A stretch of 13,029 nt of DNA from JAZDRH01 sp047470865 (GCF_047470865.1 NZ_JAZDRH010000045.1:1-13029), one strand, 5' to 3'; positions 6,848 through 13,029 are shown, counted from the stretch's first letter. Made by a program: numbers and translations. The notes: generated by a model from the letters alone, not told the origin.

Positions 6848-7638
6848 ACTTTGCTAGCTCCTCGCCAGCGTTCAACATGGCGTTTTATCGGTTCTAATAA
6901 CAAATATTCAGCGGCTAATAGCAAGCCCAATACAGCTATGATCCATGCAAATAGGTTAGGCGTATCTAATTGCGCACGAGAAATAGCCAGCGCTGCACCC
7001 ACGCCGTCACTGGAGCTGAGTAATTCCGCCATGACGACAACTTTCCACGAAGTACCTAATGCGGTAATCCATGAAGGAAATAAATAGGAAATAATATGAG
7101 GGATATAAATATCCGTTAGACGTTGCCACCAAGGCAGCCGATAAACTTTAGCCAGCGCATTCAGTTGGTTATCTAAGGTGCGCGTACCTTGCATTGCGCC
7201 TGCAAATACAATGGGCAAGCAGGCGATAAATACCGTGAAAATAGCCGTTGTATCGCCAAGGCTAAACCACAACATGGCAAGGGTTAACCATGCAATAGGT
7301 GGCATGCCCAGTAACAGCGTAATTAACGGGCGAGCCAGCATAGATGAGGTTAAAGAAAACCCCGCCAGCAAGCCAAGGACGCTGCCTACTAACAACGCCA
7401 GCGCCAAGCCTATCAGTGCCCGCTGTGCAGAAATCCATAATTCAGGCAATGCCACGCCAGCCGCTATTAGCTGACTTAGTTGCTGTAAAACAACCAGTGG
7501 GCTAGGTAAAATAAGTTCGCCATAGTATTGCGCCGCCATTTCCCAAGCAGCGAAGAAAAACAGCAAGCTAGTGAGCGCACCCCAGCCGCTCCAGAGATAA
7601 CTTAAGCTGTTAGTTAGCCATTTTAACGCTAGGCGCAT
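6844..7638 (-). CDS. ABC importer permease, NitT/TauT type
   Basis: A 264-residue inner-membrane subunit of the BPD_transp_1 (SsuC/TauC/NrtB-like) family with about six helices. The cytoplasmic EAA-type coupling loop, which docks onto the ATPase, is visible at about residues 160-185 (ALAKVYRLPWWQRLTDIYIPH). ELILPSPLVVLQQL near residue 41 is the usual family lead-in. It starts 2 nt past the stop of the binding-protein gene and ends with a 4-nt overlap into the ATPase gene, so the three form one importer. Length is normal and no defect is visible. The family handles small anions, thiamine precursors and several unknown ligands, so substrate cannot be inferred from it. Confidence 0.92.
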   Translation of the reverse strand: MRLALKWLTNSLSYLWSGWGALTSLLFFFAAWEMAAQYYGELILPSPLVVLQQLSQLIAAGVALPELWISAQRALIGLALALLVGSVLGLLAGFSLTSSMLARPLITLLLGMPPIAWLTLAMLWFSLGDTTAIFTVFIACLPIVFAGAMQGTRTLDNQLNALAKVYRLPWWQRLTDIYIPHIISYLFPSWITALGTSWKVVVMAELLSSSDGVGAALAISRAQLDTPNLFAWIIAVLGLLLAAEYLLLEPIKRHVERWRGASKV

Positions 7639-7640
7639 GG

Positions 7641-8642
7641 TTAATGGCTCGGTGCGTAAAAGTCAGCAGCAGGCAGCTTATTGCCCACCGCCGCTGGTTG
7701 TTGTTCTAACAGCACATGAAAGAAGCTTTCAATTTCGGCTTTAGCTTCAGCCGCTGTTGCATAATAGCTTGTTTGTGCCGCTAAGGAGTCCACCACAGCT
7801 TGTTCCGTTAGCATGGGAATATGCTTAACCACTTCTTTGGCACAGGCTGGCGCATTTTCATAACACCACTGGTTAGCTTGAGCATAGGCTTGTTCAAAGG
7901 CGGCGACTAATTTGGTATCGCTGCGTTTATCACCTAAAACAGCAATACCCGCTTGAGGGATGCGCGCTGGCGTATTCATGAGCTTGCCCCATTCCTGTTG
8001 CAAGTCAAGGCTGCGTTTAAGCGGCGCAGCCACTAAAGAGGCCGGCAGGCTTTGGCTTTTCAATAACGCCATAGACACAGCAGGCTCAGCTAATAAAGCA
8101 CTGTCTAATTTGCCCATTAGCACGAGTTGTAAAGCATCCATAGGGGTGGCGGTATAGGTCAGCTGGAAATCTTGCTTAGGATTCAGCCCTTGTTGTTGCG
8201 CAAGGTGAGTAAACACAATATCTGGCATGTCGGCGCGAAATGGAATAGCAATAGCTTTGCCTTTTAAATCGACCAAACTGCTAAGGTTAGGCTCGCGAGA
8301 AACCACCCATAACACGCCCCATTGCGAGATATTTAGTAGCTGTAATGGCACGCCACGGTTATATAAATTAGCCGCGACATTGCTAGGCACAGCAATAAAA
8401 TCTGCTTTGCCTTTTAAGGTTAATGCCCGTAGTTGGTCAGGGTCTTTCCAAATAATAAGCTCTACATCATTGGCTAAATTGCGCTTTTGCAATTCGCCAC
8501 TTTCAACTAAATGCACCAAAGCATAAGAAACCCCAGCCATAGGTCCTGCTAGAATTAATTTTTCTGTAGCGGGTGTTGCCTGCAATAGACCGCTTAACAA
8601 AAGACCTACCACACCAGCGCACAAGCGCATTAGCCTCGACAT
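7641..8642 (-). CDS. Periplasmic substrate-binding protein, NMT1/SsuA-like
   Basis: A 333-residue periplasmic receptor delivering ligand to the permease and ATPase below it. A signal peptide covers about residues 1-25 (core GVVGLLLSGLL, probable cleavage after ATPA). The mature part has the two-lobe pattern of NitT/TauT-type proteins: ILAGPMAGVSYALVHL, then ADFIAVPSNVAANLYNRGVPLQLLN, the DLKGKAIAIPF hinge segment and LDSALLAEPAVSMALL. C260 and C267 (NQWCYENAPACAKE) probably form a disulfide. The start at 8642 has only a weak RBS (AAGAGCGG); a second ATG four codons in is preceded by GAGG at very short distance and is an alternative. It is first in the operon, with Dnr-type and Fur-like sites upstream. 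Ligand unknown; pairing with a TonB receptor suggests something too large or scarce for porins. Confidence 0.88.
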   Translation of the reverse strand: MSRLMRLCAGVVGLLLSGLLQATPATEKLILAGPMAGVSYALVHLVESGELQKRNLANDVELIIWKDPDQLRALTLKGKADFIAVPSNVAANLYNRGVPLQLLNISQWGVLWVVSREPNLSSLVDLKGKAIAIPFRADMPDIVFTHLAQQQGLNPKQDFQLTYTATPMDALQLVLMGKLDSALLAEPAVSMALLKSQSLPASLVAAPLKRSLDLQQEWGKLMNTPARIPQAGIAVLGDKRSDTKLVAAFEQAYAQANQWCYENAPACAKEVVKHIPMLTEQAVVDSLAAQTSYYATAAEAKAEIESFFHVLLEQQPAAVGNKLPAADFYAPSH

Positions 8643-8660
8643 AACAATACCGCTCTTGAG

Positions 8661-8675
8661 TGATAATCAGTTGCA
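8661..8675 (-). promoter_or_regulatory. Possible Fur-like site near operon start
   Basis: TGATAATCAGTTGCA matches the Fur 7-1-7 consensus at 11 of 14 positions, with one perfect half. It overlaps the transcription start predicted from the Dnr-type promoter, a position compatible with repression. Weaker than the receptor site. The adjacent box at 8707-8720 also contains the palindrome TGATAATTATCA, which is itself Fur-like. Confidence 0.35.
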
Positions 8676-8677
8676 CT

Positions 8678-8720
8678 AGAGTAGTGAAAGAGTCGCCTTA
8701 GCAGCAATGATAATTATCAA
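8678..8720 (-). promoter_or_regulatory. FNR/Dnr-type box plus -10, transporter operon promoter
   Basis: ATGATAATTATCAA at 8707-8720 matches TTGAT-N4-ATCAA at 9 of 10 bases; its inner 12 bases (8708-8719) are a perfect palindrome. Reading leftward, TACTCT (8683-8678) starts after a 23-nt gap and keeps only the three most conserved -10 positions. The box centre is 71.5 nt from the binding-protein ATG. AATTATCAA is shared exactly with the receptor promoter box. Control by the Dnr-like regulator is inferred. Confidence 0.58.
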
Positions 8721-8877
8721 GTAGTCTTGGCTAAGTGCTCACTAAAGTGCTAGTAAGCTGTGCCATTATCGAATCTGTTCTTGCCCAAAAGTAAATTAAA
8801 CAAGATGATATAGAATCGCTGAGTTATCTAATTGAAGAATTATTAAATCTGCCATTCAAGCGTTTAGGAGAGGCACT

Positions 8878-10305
8878 ATGGAAGTCGTTTTAATCTTGGT
8901 GGCTATTCAAGGCTTATTGGGCGCTTTTGATACGCTCTATCACCATGAATTTACTGAAAAATTACCCTGGAAAGAAAGCGCCAGAAAAGAGTTGTTGATT
9001 CATGGTATTCGTAATTTTTTCTACTTTGTCATCTTTATTTCTTTGGCGTGGGTTGAGTGGCATGGCGCTTATGCGTATTGGTTTGGCTTAATTTTCTGTC
9101 TTGAATTGGGGTTAACCCTGTGGGATTTTGTGGTTGAAGATAAAACCCGTAAGCTGCCAGCCACAGAACGCATAACACATACTATTTTAACGCTCAATTA
9201 CGGTATGGTTTTAGCGGTAATGGCGCCGCAGTGGTATGCATGGCTGCAACAGCCAAGCGCTTTTGTGGGTGTTAATCATGGATTTTTATCTTGGATTGCC
9301 AGCCTTTATGCGCTAGGGGTTTTGCTGTGGACATTACGTGATTTATCCAGCGCTATGCGCTCAAAAAAACAAAGCTTGCCTGAGCTGGTATTAGATGTTC
9401 CCCAGCAACGCTTTTTAATTACGGGCGGCAGTGGCTTTATTGGTAAAAAACTCTGCCAAGCTTTAATTAATGCAGGGCATGAGGTAACCATTTTCTGCCG
9501 CAATAATGAAAAAACCGCAGGGCAATTAACAGGACGTTTTACCTTAGTTAACCAGCTAGATAGCTTAAATACAGCGTTTGACGTCATTATTAATTTGGCG
9601 GGCGAACCTATTTCAGGTAAGCGCTGGAACAAAAAGCGTAAAGCCTTATTGCTCAATAGCCGCTTAAACATCACTCAGGCCTTAGTCGATTTTATTCAAC
9701 GTAGCGAACAAAAGCCGTCGCTCTTTCTTAGTGGTTCGGCAATTGGTTATTACGGCACAAGCCCAGAGCAAATTTTTACTGAAAATACGAATGCAGCGGA
9801 TAACAGTTTTCCGCATCAACTTTGTGCCCAATGGGAGCAGTTAGCGCTGAGCGCAGAGCAATACGGTGTACGTGTAGTGACGTTGCGTACGGGCGTAGTC
9901 TTAGGGCTAGATGGCGGTGCTTTACCTGAGTTGCTAGTGCCTTTTGATTTATTTGCTGGAGGTACGTTTGGGGCAGGTCAACAATGGATGTCTTGGATTC
10001 ATATGCATGATTTCTTGGGCTTGATCGCGCACATTATTAATCAGCCAAGTATTCAAGGAGCTATTAATGCCACTGCACCAACCCCTGTTAATAACGCTGA
10101 GTTTAGCCGTGTGTTGGGCAAGGTATTAAAACGTCCAAGTAAACTTAGTATTCCAGAAGCCAATATGAAAATCTTGCTGGGTGAAATGGCAGAAGAATTG
10201 TTGCTAAAAGGGCAACATGTTATTCCAGAAAAAGCCTTAGCATCTGGTTATCAATTTCAATATGCCTCGCTAGAGGCCGCATTAAAACAGTTATTAGGAA
10301 AGTAA
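8878..10305 (+). CDS. Membrane domain fused to TIGR01777 SDR epimerase
   Basis: A 475-residue two-part protein. Residues 1-165 hold about four membrane helices with conserved-looking His and acidic residues (YHHEFTEKLPWKESARKELLIHGIRN, DFVVEDKTRKLPATERITH). Residues 178-475 form an extended short-chain dehydrogenase of the TIGR01777/YfcH type: Rossmann loop ITGGSGFIG (181-189), NLAGEPISGKRW (about 239-250), SGSAIGYYG with the catalytic-type Tyr (285-293), and a C-terminal DUF1731-like part (VLGKVLKRP...LLGEMAEELLLKGQHVIPEKALASGYQF). Stand-alone YfcH proteins are about 300 residues, so the N-terminal membrane part is an extra domain that anchors the enzyme. RBS AGGAGAGG precedes the ATG. It heads a coupled three-gene operon. 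Reaction and substrate are unknown; NAD(P) binding is likely. Confidence 0.88.
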   Translation: MEVVLILVAIQGLLGAFDTLYHHEFTEKLPWKESARKELLIHGIRNFFYFVIFISLAWVEWHGAYAYWFGLIFCLELGLTLWDFVVEDKTRKLPATERITHTILTLNYGMVLAVMAPQWYAWLQQPSAFVGVNHGFLSWIASLYALGVLLWTLRDLSSAMRSKKQSLPELVLDVPQQRFLITGGSGFIGKKLCQALINAGHEVTIFCRNNEKTAGQLTGRFTLVNQLDSLNTAFDVIINLAGEPISGKRWNKKRKALLLNSRLNITQALVDFIQRSEQKPSLFLSGSAIGYYGTSPEQIFTENTNAADNSFPHQLCAQWEQLALSAEQYGVRVVTLRTGVVLGLDGGALPELLVPFDLFAGGTFGAGQQWMSWIHMHDFLGLIAHIINQPSIQGAINATAPTPVNNAEFSRVLGKVLKRPSKLSIPEANMKILLGEMAEELLLKGQHVIPEKALASGYQFQYASLEAALKQLLGK

Positions 10306-10698
10306 ATGACCAGTAAACCTTGGATGTGCGCAGTACTGTATTTGGCAGGTGTTTATAACATCACATGGGGAACTATAGTGGCGTTGTTTCCTAATGAGCT
10401 GTTTTTATTGGCAGGAATGGAAGTGCCTAAATATCCTGCATTGTTTCAATGTATTGGCATGATGATAGCGGTATTTGGTGCCGCCTATTTAGCTGCTGGG
10501 CATAACCCTATTCGGCATTGGCCGATTGTTTTTGCAGGGCTACTAGGGCGCATTCTTGGGCCTATTGGTTTTGCTTATGGGCTGATGGAAGGTACATTTA
10601 CGCTCAAAGCGGGCATTACCATTTTAACCAATGACCTTATTTGGATTATTCCTTTCGCCATGATTTTGTGGGCGGCTTATCGGCATGCTAAACAATAA
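10306..10698 (+). CDS. Small four-helix membrane protein
   Basis: A 130-residue integral membrane protein with about four hydrophobic helices (roughly residues 8-35, 45-65, 70-92, 105-126) and a short basic C-terminus. Features such as YNITWG, CIGMMIAVFGAAYLAAGHNPIRHWPIVFAGLLGRILGPIGFAYG resemble small DoxX-like proteins that accompany SDR and DUF4166 genes; I cannot assign a catalytic role. Its ATG directly abuts the stop of the preceding gene (TAAATG), with AGGAAA as RBS inside that gene, and its end overlaps the next gene by 14 nt. It probably works with the membrane-anchored SDR. Coding status is clear. Confidence 0.82.
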   Translation: MTSKPWMCAVLYLAGVYNITWGTIVALFPNELFLLAGMEVPKYPALFQCIGMMIAVFGAAYLAAGHNPIRHWPIVFAGLLGRILGPIGFAYGLMEGTFTLKAGITILTNDLIWIIPFAMILWAAYRHAKQ

Positions 10699-11230
10699 AT
10701 CACTTTATCAACGCTTGCTGGGCGACAGTTATGAACAACTGCCACAAACCCTGCAAGCGTTGCATCTATTAAACGCGCCTAAAGCTTATCAAGGCATTTC
10801 GCGCGTTGAAGTGGGTAAGCACCCACTAGCTAAACTGATGGTGAAAATAGTTTCACTACCCAAGGCAGGCGAGCAAGTTCCTTTGCGCGTGCAGTTTGAA
10901 CAAACAGTACAGGTTGAAATATGGCAGCGTTATTTTGATCAGCAATTGTTTGTTTCAAAACAATGGCAGCAAGGCGATTTACTCGCGGAAAAAGTAGGGC
11001 CGTTAACCTTCTTCTTTCGGGTTTGCGTGTTAGATAACAGCTTGCAACTGCACTTACAGAAAATCCGTTGCCTTGGCTTACCTCTAACGTGGTGCGGCCT
11101 GAAAATTAGTGGAAAAGAATGGCAAGAAAACGAGCTTTTTCACTTTCTTGTGCAAGTTAGCATGCCATTGTTAGGTGAGATTATTAGTTATCAGGGGCAG
11201 CTTGAGGTTGAGCCACAAGTTCGACAATAA
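10685..11230 (+). CDS. DUF4166 family protein
   Basis: A 181-residue protein matching DUF4166 over its whole length as I know the family: SLYQRLLGDSYEQLPQTLQALH at the N-terminus, then GISRVEVGKHPLAKLMVKIVSLPKAGEQVPLRVQFEQ, the aromatic segment EIWQRYFDQQLFVSKQW, GPLTFFFRV in the middle, and VSMPLLGEIISYQGQLEVE near the end. DUF4166 has no established biochemical activity. It often occurs fused to, or next to, TIGR01777-type SDR or saccharopine-dehydrogenase-like domains, which fits its place here as the last gene of the SDR operon. No signal peptide or membrane helix is visible. The 14-nt overlap with the previous gene implies translational coupling. No clear T-rich terminator hairpin follows. 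Confidence 0.85.
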   Translation: MLNNKSLYQRLLGDSYEQLPQTLQALHLLNAPKAYQGISRVEVGKHPLAKLMVKIVSLPKAGEQVPLRVQFEQTVQVEIWQRYFDQQLFVSKQWQQGDLLAEKVGPLTFFFRVCVLDNSLQLHLQKIRCLGLPLTWCGLKISGKEWQENELFHFLVQVSMPLLGEIISYQGQLEVEPQVRQ

Positions 11231-11338
11231 AGAATATTAAATAGCTTTTTATAGGCATAGATAGAAATTGAATTGCCTAAAGCATTTAAACGCAATATCG
11301 CTCAGTATTTAAATAGGTTAAGTAATTAGAGGCTAGAC

Positions 11339-12238
11339 TTGAAACAATACGGAAAATCTATTCGTATCTTCTTACCTGACGCTAGGGTGACAGGCCTTAG
11401 GCATGCGGAAATCATTAATAGAACAGGACAGGCCATTGCTTGCCCTAGAAGTCGTTTAGATGAACTTAAAGAGTGGCCAGAAACAGCTAAGCCAGGCGTT
11501 TATTTTCTATTTGAGGCGAGGTTAGGTGATTCCAAGCCTTTAGCTTACATTGGCGAGTCAGAGAACGTTGCTGATCGATTGCTTTCGCATGATCGCGAAA
11601 AAGATTTTTGGAATGAAGTCGTTATTTTCTCCAGTAAAGATGACAATCTTAGCAAGTCCCACATTAAATACCTTGAAGCAAAGCTTGAGTCGCGTGCTAA
11701 AAATGCAGCTAGATACGCGCTAAAAAATGGAAATACACCTAAGCAGTCAAGTTTATCTCGCGCTGAATATGAGTCGATGGATGAATTGTTGGAGGATATT
11801 CGTTTATTTTTGGGTGTGCTTGGGTATCCGATATTAGAGCCGTTGATTAAGCCGTCTTGTGCTCAACTAATAGATACTGGCGTAGTTATCTCTGAAACCT
11901 TAACAGGTCGAGAGCTTTTCTTTAATGGTCGAGGATTCAGTGCTAGGGGCGTTCAAACTGACGAAGGGTTTGTGTTAAAAAAGAATTCTACTATGACTGC
12001 CAAAAACAACCTCAGCCTTAGTGACAGGCTTGTGAAATTAAAAGAACAGCTAATTGCTGATGGTCGTTTGCTCACTGAGGAAAACCATCTTCGCCTAACT
12101 GAAGATATTCTTATGAGCTCATCTAGTTACGCTGCCTCATTTATTGCTGGTTCCTCAAGAAGTGGCCCGCAAAGTTGGTGCGCTGAAAATGGTAAGGCGC
12201 TCAAAGAGTTGGAGGATCAAATCGCTAGAGGTGGGTAG
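11339..12238 (+). CDS. GIY-YIG nuclease family protein, DUF4357-type
   Basis: A 299-residue protein starting at TTG, supported by AGAGG 6 nt upstream and by the first residues: GKSIRIFLPDARVTGLRHAEIINRTG is the usual N-terminus of this family, so a later start would cut a conserved part. The GIY-YIG core follows: GVY at 53-55, YIG at 70-72, R80 and H84 in the next helix, and the catalytic-type E113 in YLEAKLE. The middle (SRAEYESMDELLEDIRLFLGVLGYPILEP) and the C-terminal half with GRGFSARGVQTDEGFVLKKNSTM match the DUF4357 pattern. Such proteins are predicted DNA endonucleases, frequent on accessory DNA and sometimes beside restriction genes; none is visible here. It lies 143 nt before the tRNA fragment. 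Nuclease activity is inferred from conserved residues. Confidence 0.82.
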   Translation: MKQYGKSIRIFLPDARVTGLRHAEIINRTGQAIACPRSRLDELKEWPETAKPGVYFLFEARLGDSKPLAYIGESENVADRLLSHDREKDFWNEVVIFSSKDDNLSKSHIKYLEAKLESRAKNAARYALKNGNTPKQSSLSRAEYESMDELLEDIRLFLGVLGYPILEPLIKPSCAQLIDTGVVISETLTGRELFFNGRGFSARGVQTDEGFVLKKNSTMTAKNNLSLSDRLVKLKEQLIADGRLLTEENHLRLTEDILMSSSSYAASFIAGSSRSGPQSWCAENGKALKELEDQIARGG

Positions 12239-12333
12239 TGTACTTAGGCGAGAAGGTGCTGTTAGTTTAAGGTTCTGGTATGAGTAAACAATTAGAATAA
12301 AGCCTACAGTGCTGCCTACAAAGCAGGCAGAAA

Positions 12334-12370
12334 CAAAAAAGCCTCAAACAAATACATGCTTGAGGCTTTA
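12334..12370. terminator. Bidirectional terminator, strongest on minus strand
   Basis: GCCTCAA (12341-12347) pairs with TTGAGGC (12360-12366). On the minus strand the stem is followed by TTTTTTGTTTC, a good intrinsic terminator placed just after the initiator-tRNA fragment, and probably that tRNA gene's original terminator. On the plus strand the tail is short (TTTAAT), but it may also stop transcription from the GIY-YIG gene. A smaller stem, CTGCCT/AGGCAG (12312-12330), precedes it. Confidence 0.65.
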
Positions 12371-12380
12371 ATGATAAATC

Positions 12381-12425
12381 TGGTTGCGGGAGCCAGATTT
12401 GAACTGACGACCTTCGGGTTATGAG
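12381..12425 (-). pseudogene. 3' fragment of initiator tRNA-Met (attachment-site scar)
   Basis: On the minus strand these 45 nt read as the 3' part of an initiator tRNA: anticodon loop CTCATAA (CAU anticodon), CCCGA of the anticodon stem, a variable region, a T arm GTCAG-TTCAAAT-CTGGC that can pair, acceptor strand TCCCGCA, discriminator A and encoded CCA. The next bases upstream (12426-12457) cannot form the 5' half of the anticodon stem, a D arm or the acceptor partner strand, so the gene is cut exactly at the anticodon loop. Such 3' tRNA duplicates are left by tyrosine-recombinase elements that integrate in tRNA genes. The terminator just downstream suggests the low-coordinate side is the original chromosome. 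Confidence 0.7.
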
Positions 12426-12640
12426 TGCGTAGCCATCGCATATGACTCTAATCTACATAACTTTACAACCTACATTAATCAAGGGTTACAAGTGATTTTA
12501 GCCCTTGGCCACTGATCTGCAAATCGCCATACGTTGAAAATATTCTTCACAATTTTTTTTCACTTTTTGGTCTTTTTCTCGGGCACTTTTCGCGACTTTC
12601 GCCTGTTTTTCAAGCTTTGCATCTTCCTAGATGTCTGGTC
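12426..12640. other. Gene-free junction region with decayed sequence
   Basis: No intact gene is seen. The region opens at the tRNA scar with an imperfect inverted repeat (GAGTGCG at 12423-12429, then CGCA and GACTC up to 12448) and includes a small stem CAAGGG/CCCTTG (12480-12507). On the minus strand one frame from about 12625 to 12497 reads EDAKLEKQAKVAKSAREKDQKV and on to KNCEEYF, ending at TAA. It looks protein-like (Lys/Glu-rich, then two cysteines) but has no start or RBS and is preceded by a stop, so it may be the tail of a lost gene. Confidence 0.4.
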
Positions 12641-12649
12641 ATGACCTCG

Positions 12650-12857
12650 CGGCGTAGTCGGCAGTCTCATCAGAATATCTTTTAAATAGCCATACGGATC
12701 GTGCCCGTTGAGTTTGGCGGACTGGATCAGAGTCATGGCCATTGACAGCTGCAGCAGCGCGCGCTGTGTACTGCGCTATAGCCTCGCTCATCTTGCCCAA
12801 GGGTTGCAATTCTGCTGCTAAATGAGCGGCTGCACATGATCTGCTGCTTGGTTGGCG
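12650..12857 (-). pseudogene. Decayed IS66-family transposase (C-terminal remnant)
   Basis: On the minus strand, codons from 12742 read M-A-M-T-L-I-Q-S-A-K-L-N-G-H-D-P-Y-G-Y-L-K-D-I-L and M-R-L-P-T-T-P, the C-terminal signature of IS66 TnpC transposases. Upstream, in another frame (about 12809-12743), LQPLGKMSEAIAQYT followed by RAAAAV resembles pieces of the segments just before it in that family. The two are joined by a frameshift, and the stretch that would carry the NN-x-x-E-x-x-IRP part is missing. After LPTTP the family's normal ending is absent. The copy is plainly non-functional. No IS66 inverted repeats were found. Confidence 0.6.
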
Positions 12858-12858
12858 G

Positions 12859-13029
12859 TGTAATCCCCCCTCAAAACCACAGAGGCTATTTGTAGAAAAT
12901 TCCATTAATATAAACTCAAGGAGTTTTCTATGCGTAAATCAAAATTCACTGAGAGCCAGATTATGGCAATTCTCAAACAAAATGAGGCTGGAGTTCCAGT
13001 CCCTGAGCTATGCCGTGAGCATGGTATTA
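12859..13029 (+). mobile_element. IS3-family insertion sequence, left end, partial
   Basis: An IS3-type orfA begins at 12930 and continues past the window. The left inverted repeat is probably TGTAATCCCCCC, starting at 12859: IS3-family ends begin with TG and several groups have a C-rich start. The IS66 remnant stops being recognisable near this point, fitting insertion of the IS3 element into or beside it. The right end is outside the window, so neither repeats nor target duplication can be confirmed. Confidence 0.55.
12930..13029 (+). CDS. IS3-family transposase OrfA, partial
   Basis: The open frame from ATG 12930, preceded by AAGGAG 6 nt upstream, encodes M-R-K-S-K-F-T-E-S-Q-I-M-A-I-L-K-Q-N-E-A and then GVPVPELCREHGI up to the window end. 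This is the N-terminus of the IS3-family OrfA helix-turn-helix protein (family pattern F-T-E-x-Q-I-x-x-I-L-K-x-x-E-x-G-x-x-x-x-x-L-C-R-x-H-G-I). OrfA binds the element's ends and is fused to OrfB by frameshifting to make the active transposase. Only 33 codons are visible, with no damage in them, so this copy could be intact and recent. Confidence 0.85.
   Translation, partial: MRKSKFTESQIMAILKQNEAGVPVPELCREHGI

Noticed and set aside
9306..9674. 122-codon minus-strand open frame inside the SDR gene
   Set aside because: It lies opposite the conserved Rossmann-fold coding region and has no recognisable features; it is a shadow of the real gene.
12381..12457. Complete tRNA-Met gene on the minus strand
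   Set aside because: The bases upstream of the anticodon loop do not form the anticodon stem, D arm or acceptor partner strand, so only the 3' part is present.
12639..12905. Minus-strand 88-residue frame as an intact gene
   Set aside because: It starts inside the probable IS3 left end and runs through the IS66 remnant in a frame different from the recognisable transposase tail, so it is a chance fusion.
1..13029. CRISPR array, rRNA, riboswitch or replication origin
   Set aside because: No regularly spaced direct repeats, no rRNA-like segments, no recognisable riboswitch cores and no iteron or DnaA-box cluster were seen.

Overview
The window most likely comes from a moderate-to-low GC gammaproteobacterium able to respire nitrogen oxides or at least to meet nitric oxide. 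The basis is gene content: a Dnr-type Crp/Fnr regulator without the Fe-S cysteines of FNR, an NnrS protein, a TonB-dependent outer-membrane receptor (so a Gram-negative cell) and lipoprotein sorting signals. The species cannot be named from the sequence.

Layout. Positions 1-74 hold the start of a leftward gene cut by the window edge, with a clear promoter behind it. An unrecognised lipoprotein gene follows (361-942), then a leftward CatB/Vat-type hexapeptide acetyltransferase (1068-1709). From 1827 to about 8720 lies the most coherent block: a TonB-dependent receptor, a Dnr-like regulator, and, converging on it from the right, a tightly packed four-gene operon (periplasmic binding protein, permease, ATPase, NnrS). 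From 8878 to 11230 a rightward three-gene operon encodes a membrane-domain/TIGR01777 SDR fusion, a small four-helix membrane protein and a DUF4166 protein. At 11339-12238 a TTG-started GIY-YIG/DUF4357-type protein closes the ordinary gene content.

Right edge. A terminator (12341-12366) and the 3' 45 nt of an initiator tRNA gene (12381-12425, minus strand) mark what looks like an attachment-site scar. To its right are non-coding remnants, a decayed IS66-type transposase tail and the start of an IS3-family element that runs off the window.

How it fits together. Three sites, each matching 9 of 10 bases of the FNR/Dnr consensus TTGAT-N4-ATCAA, sit 67.5, 75.5 and 71.5 nt upstream of three start codons: the left-edge gene, the TonB receptor and the binding-protein operon. 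In each case a -10-like hexamer starts 23 nt beyond the box, close to class II activator geometry. The regulator encoded between these targets carries the E-x-x-S-R recognition-helix signature expected to read this box. I infer a local regulon in which an anaerobiosis- or NO-responsive regulator turns on outer- and inner-membrane import of an unidentified substrate, together with NnrS. A Fur-like box in the receptor promoter and Cys/His-rich tails on the ATPase and NnrS make a metal or metal complex the leading guess; the substrate is not shown by the sequence.
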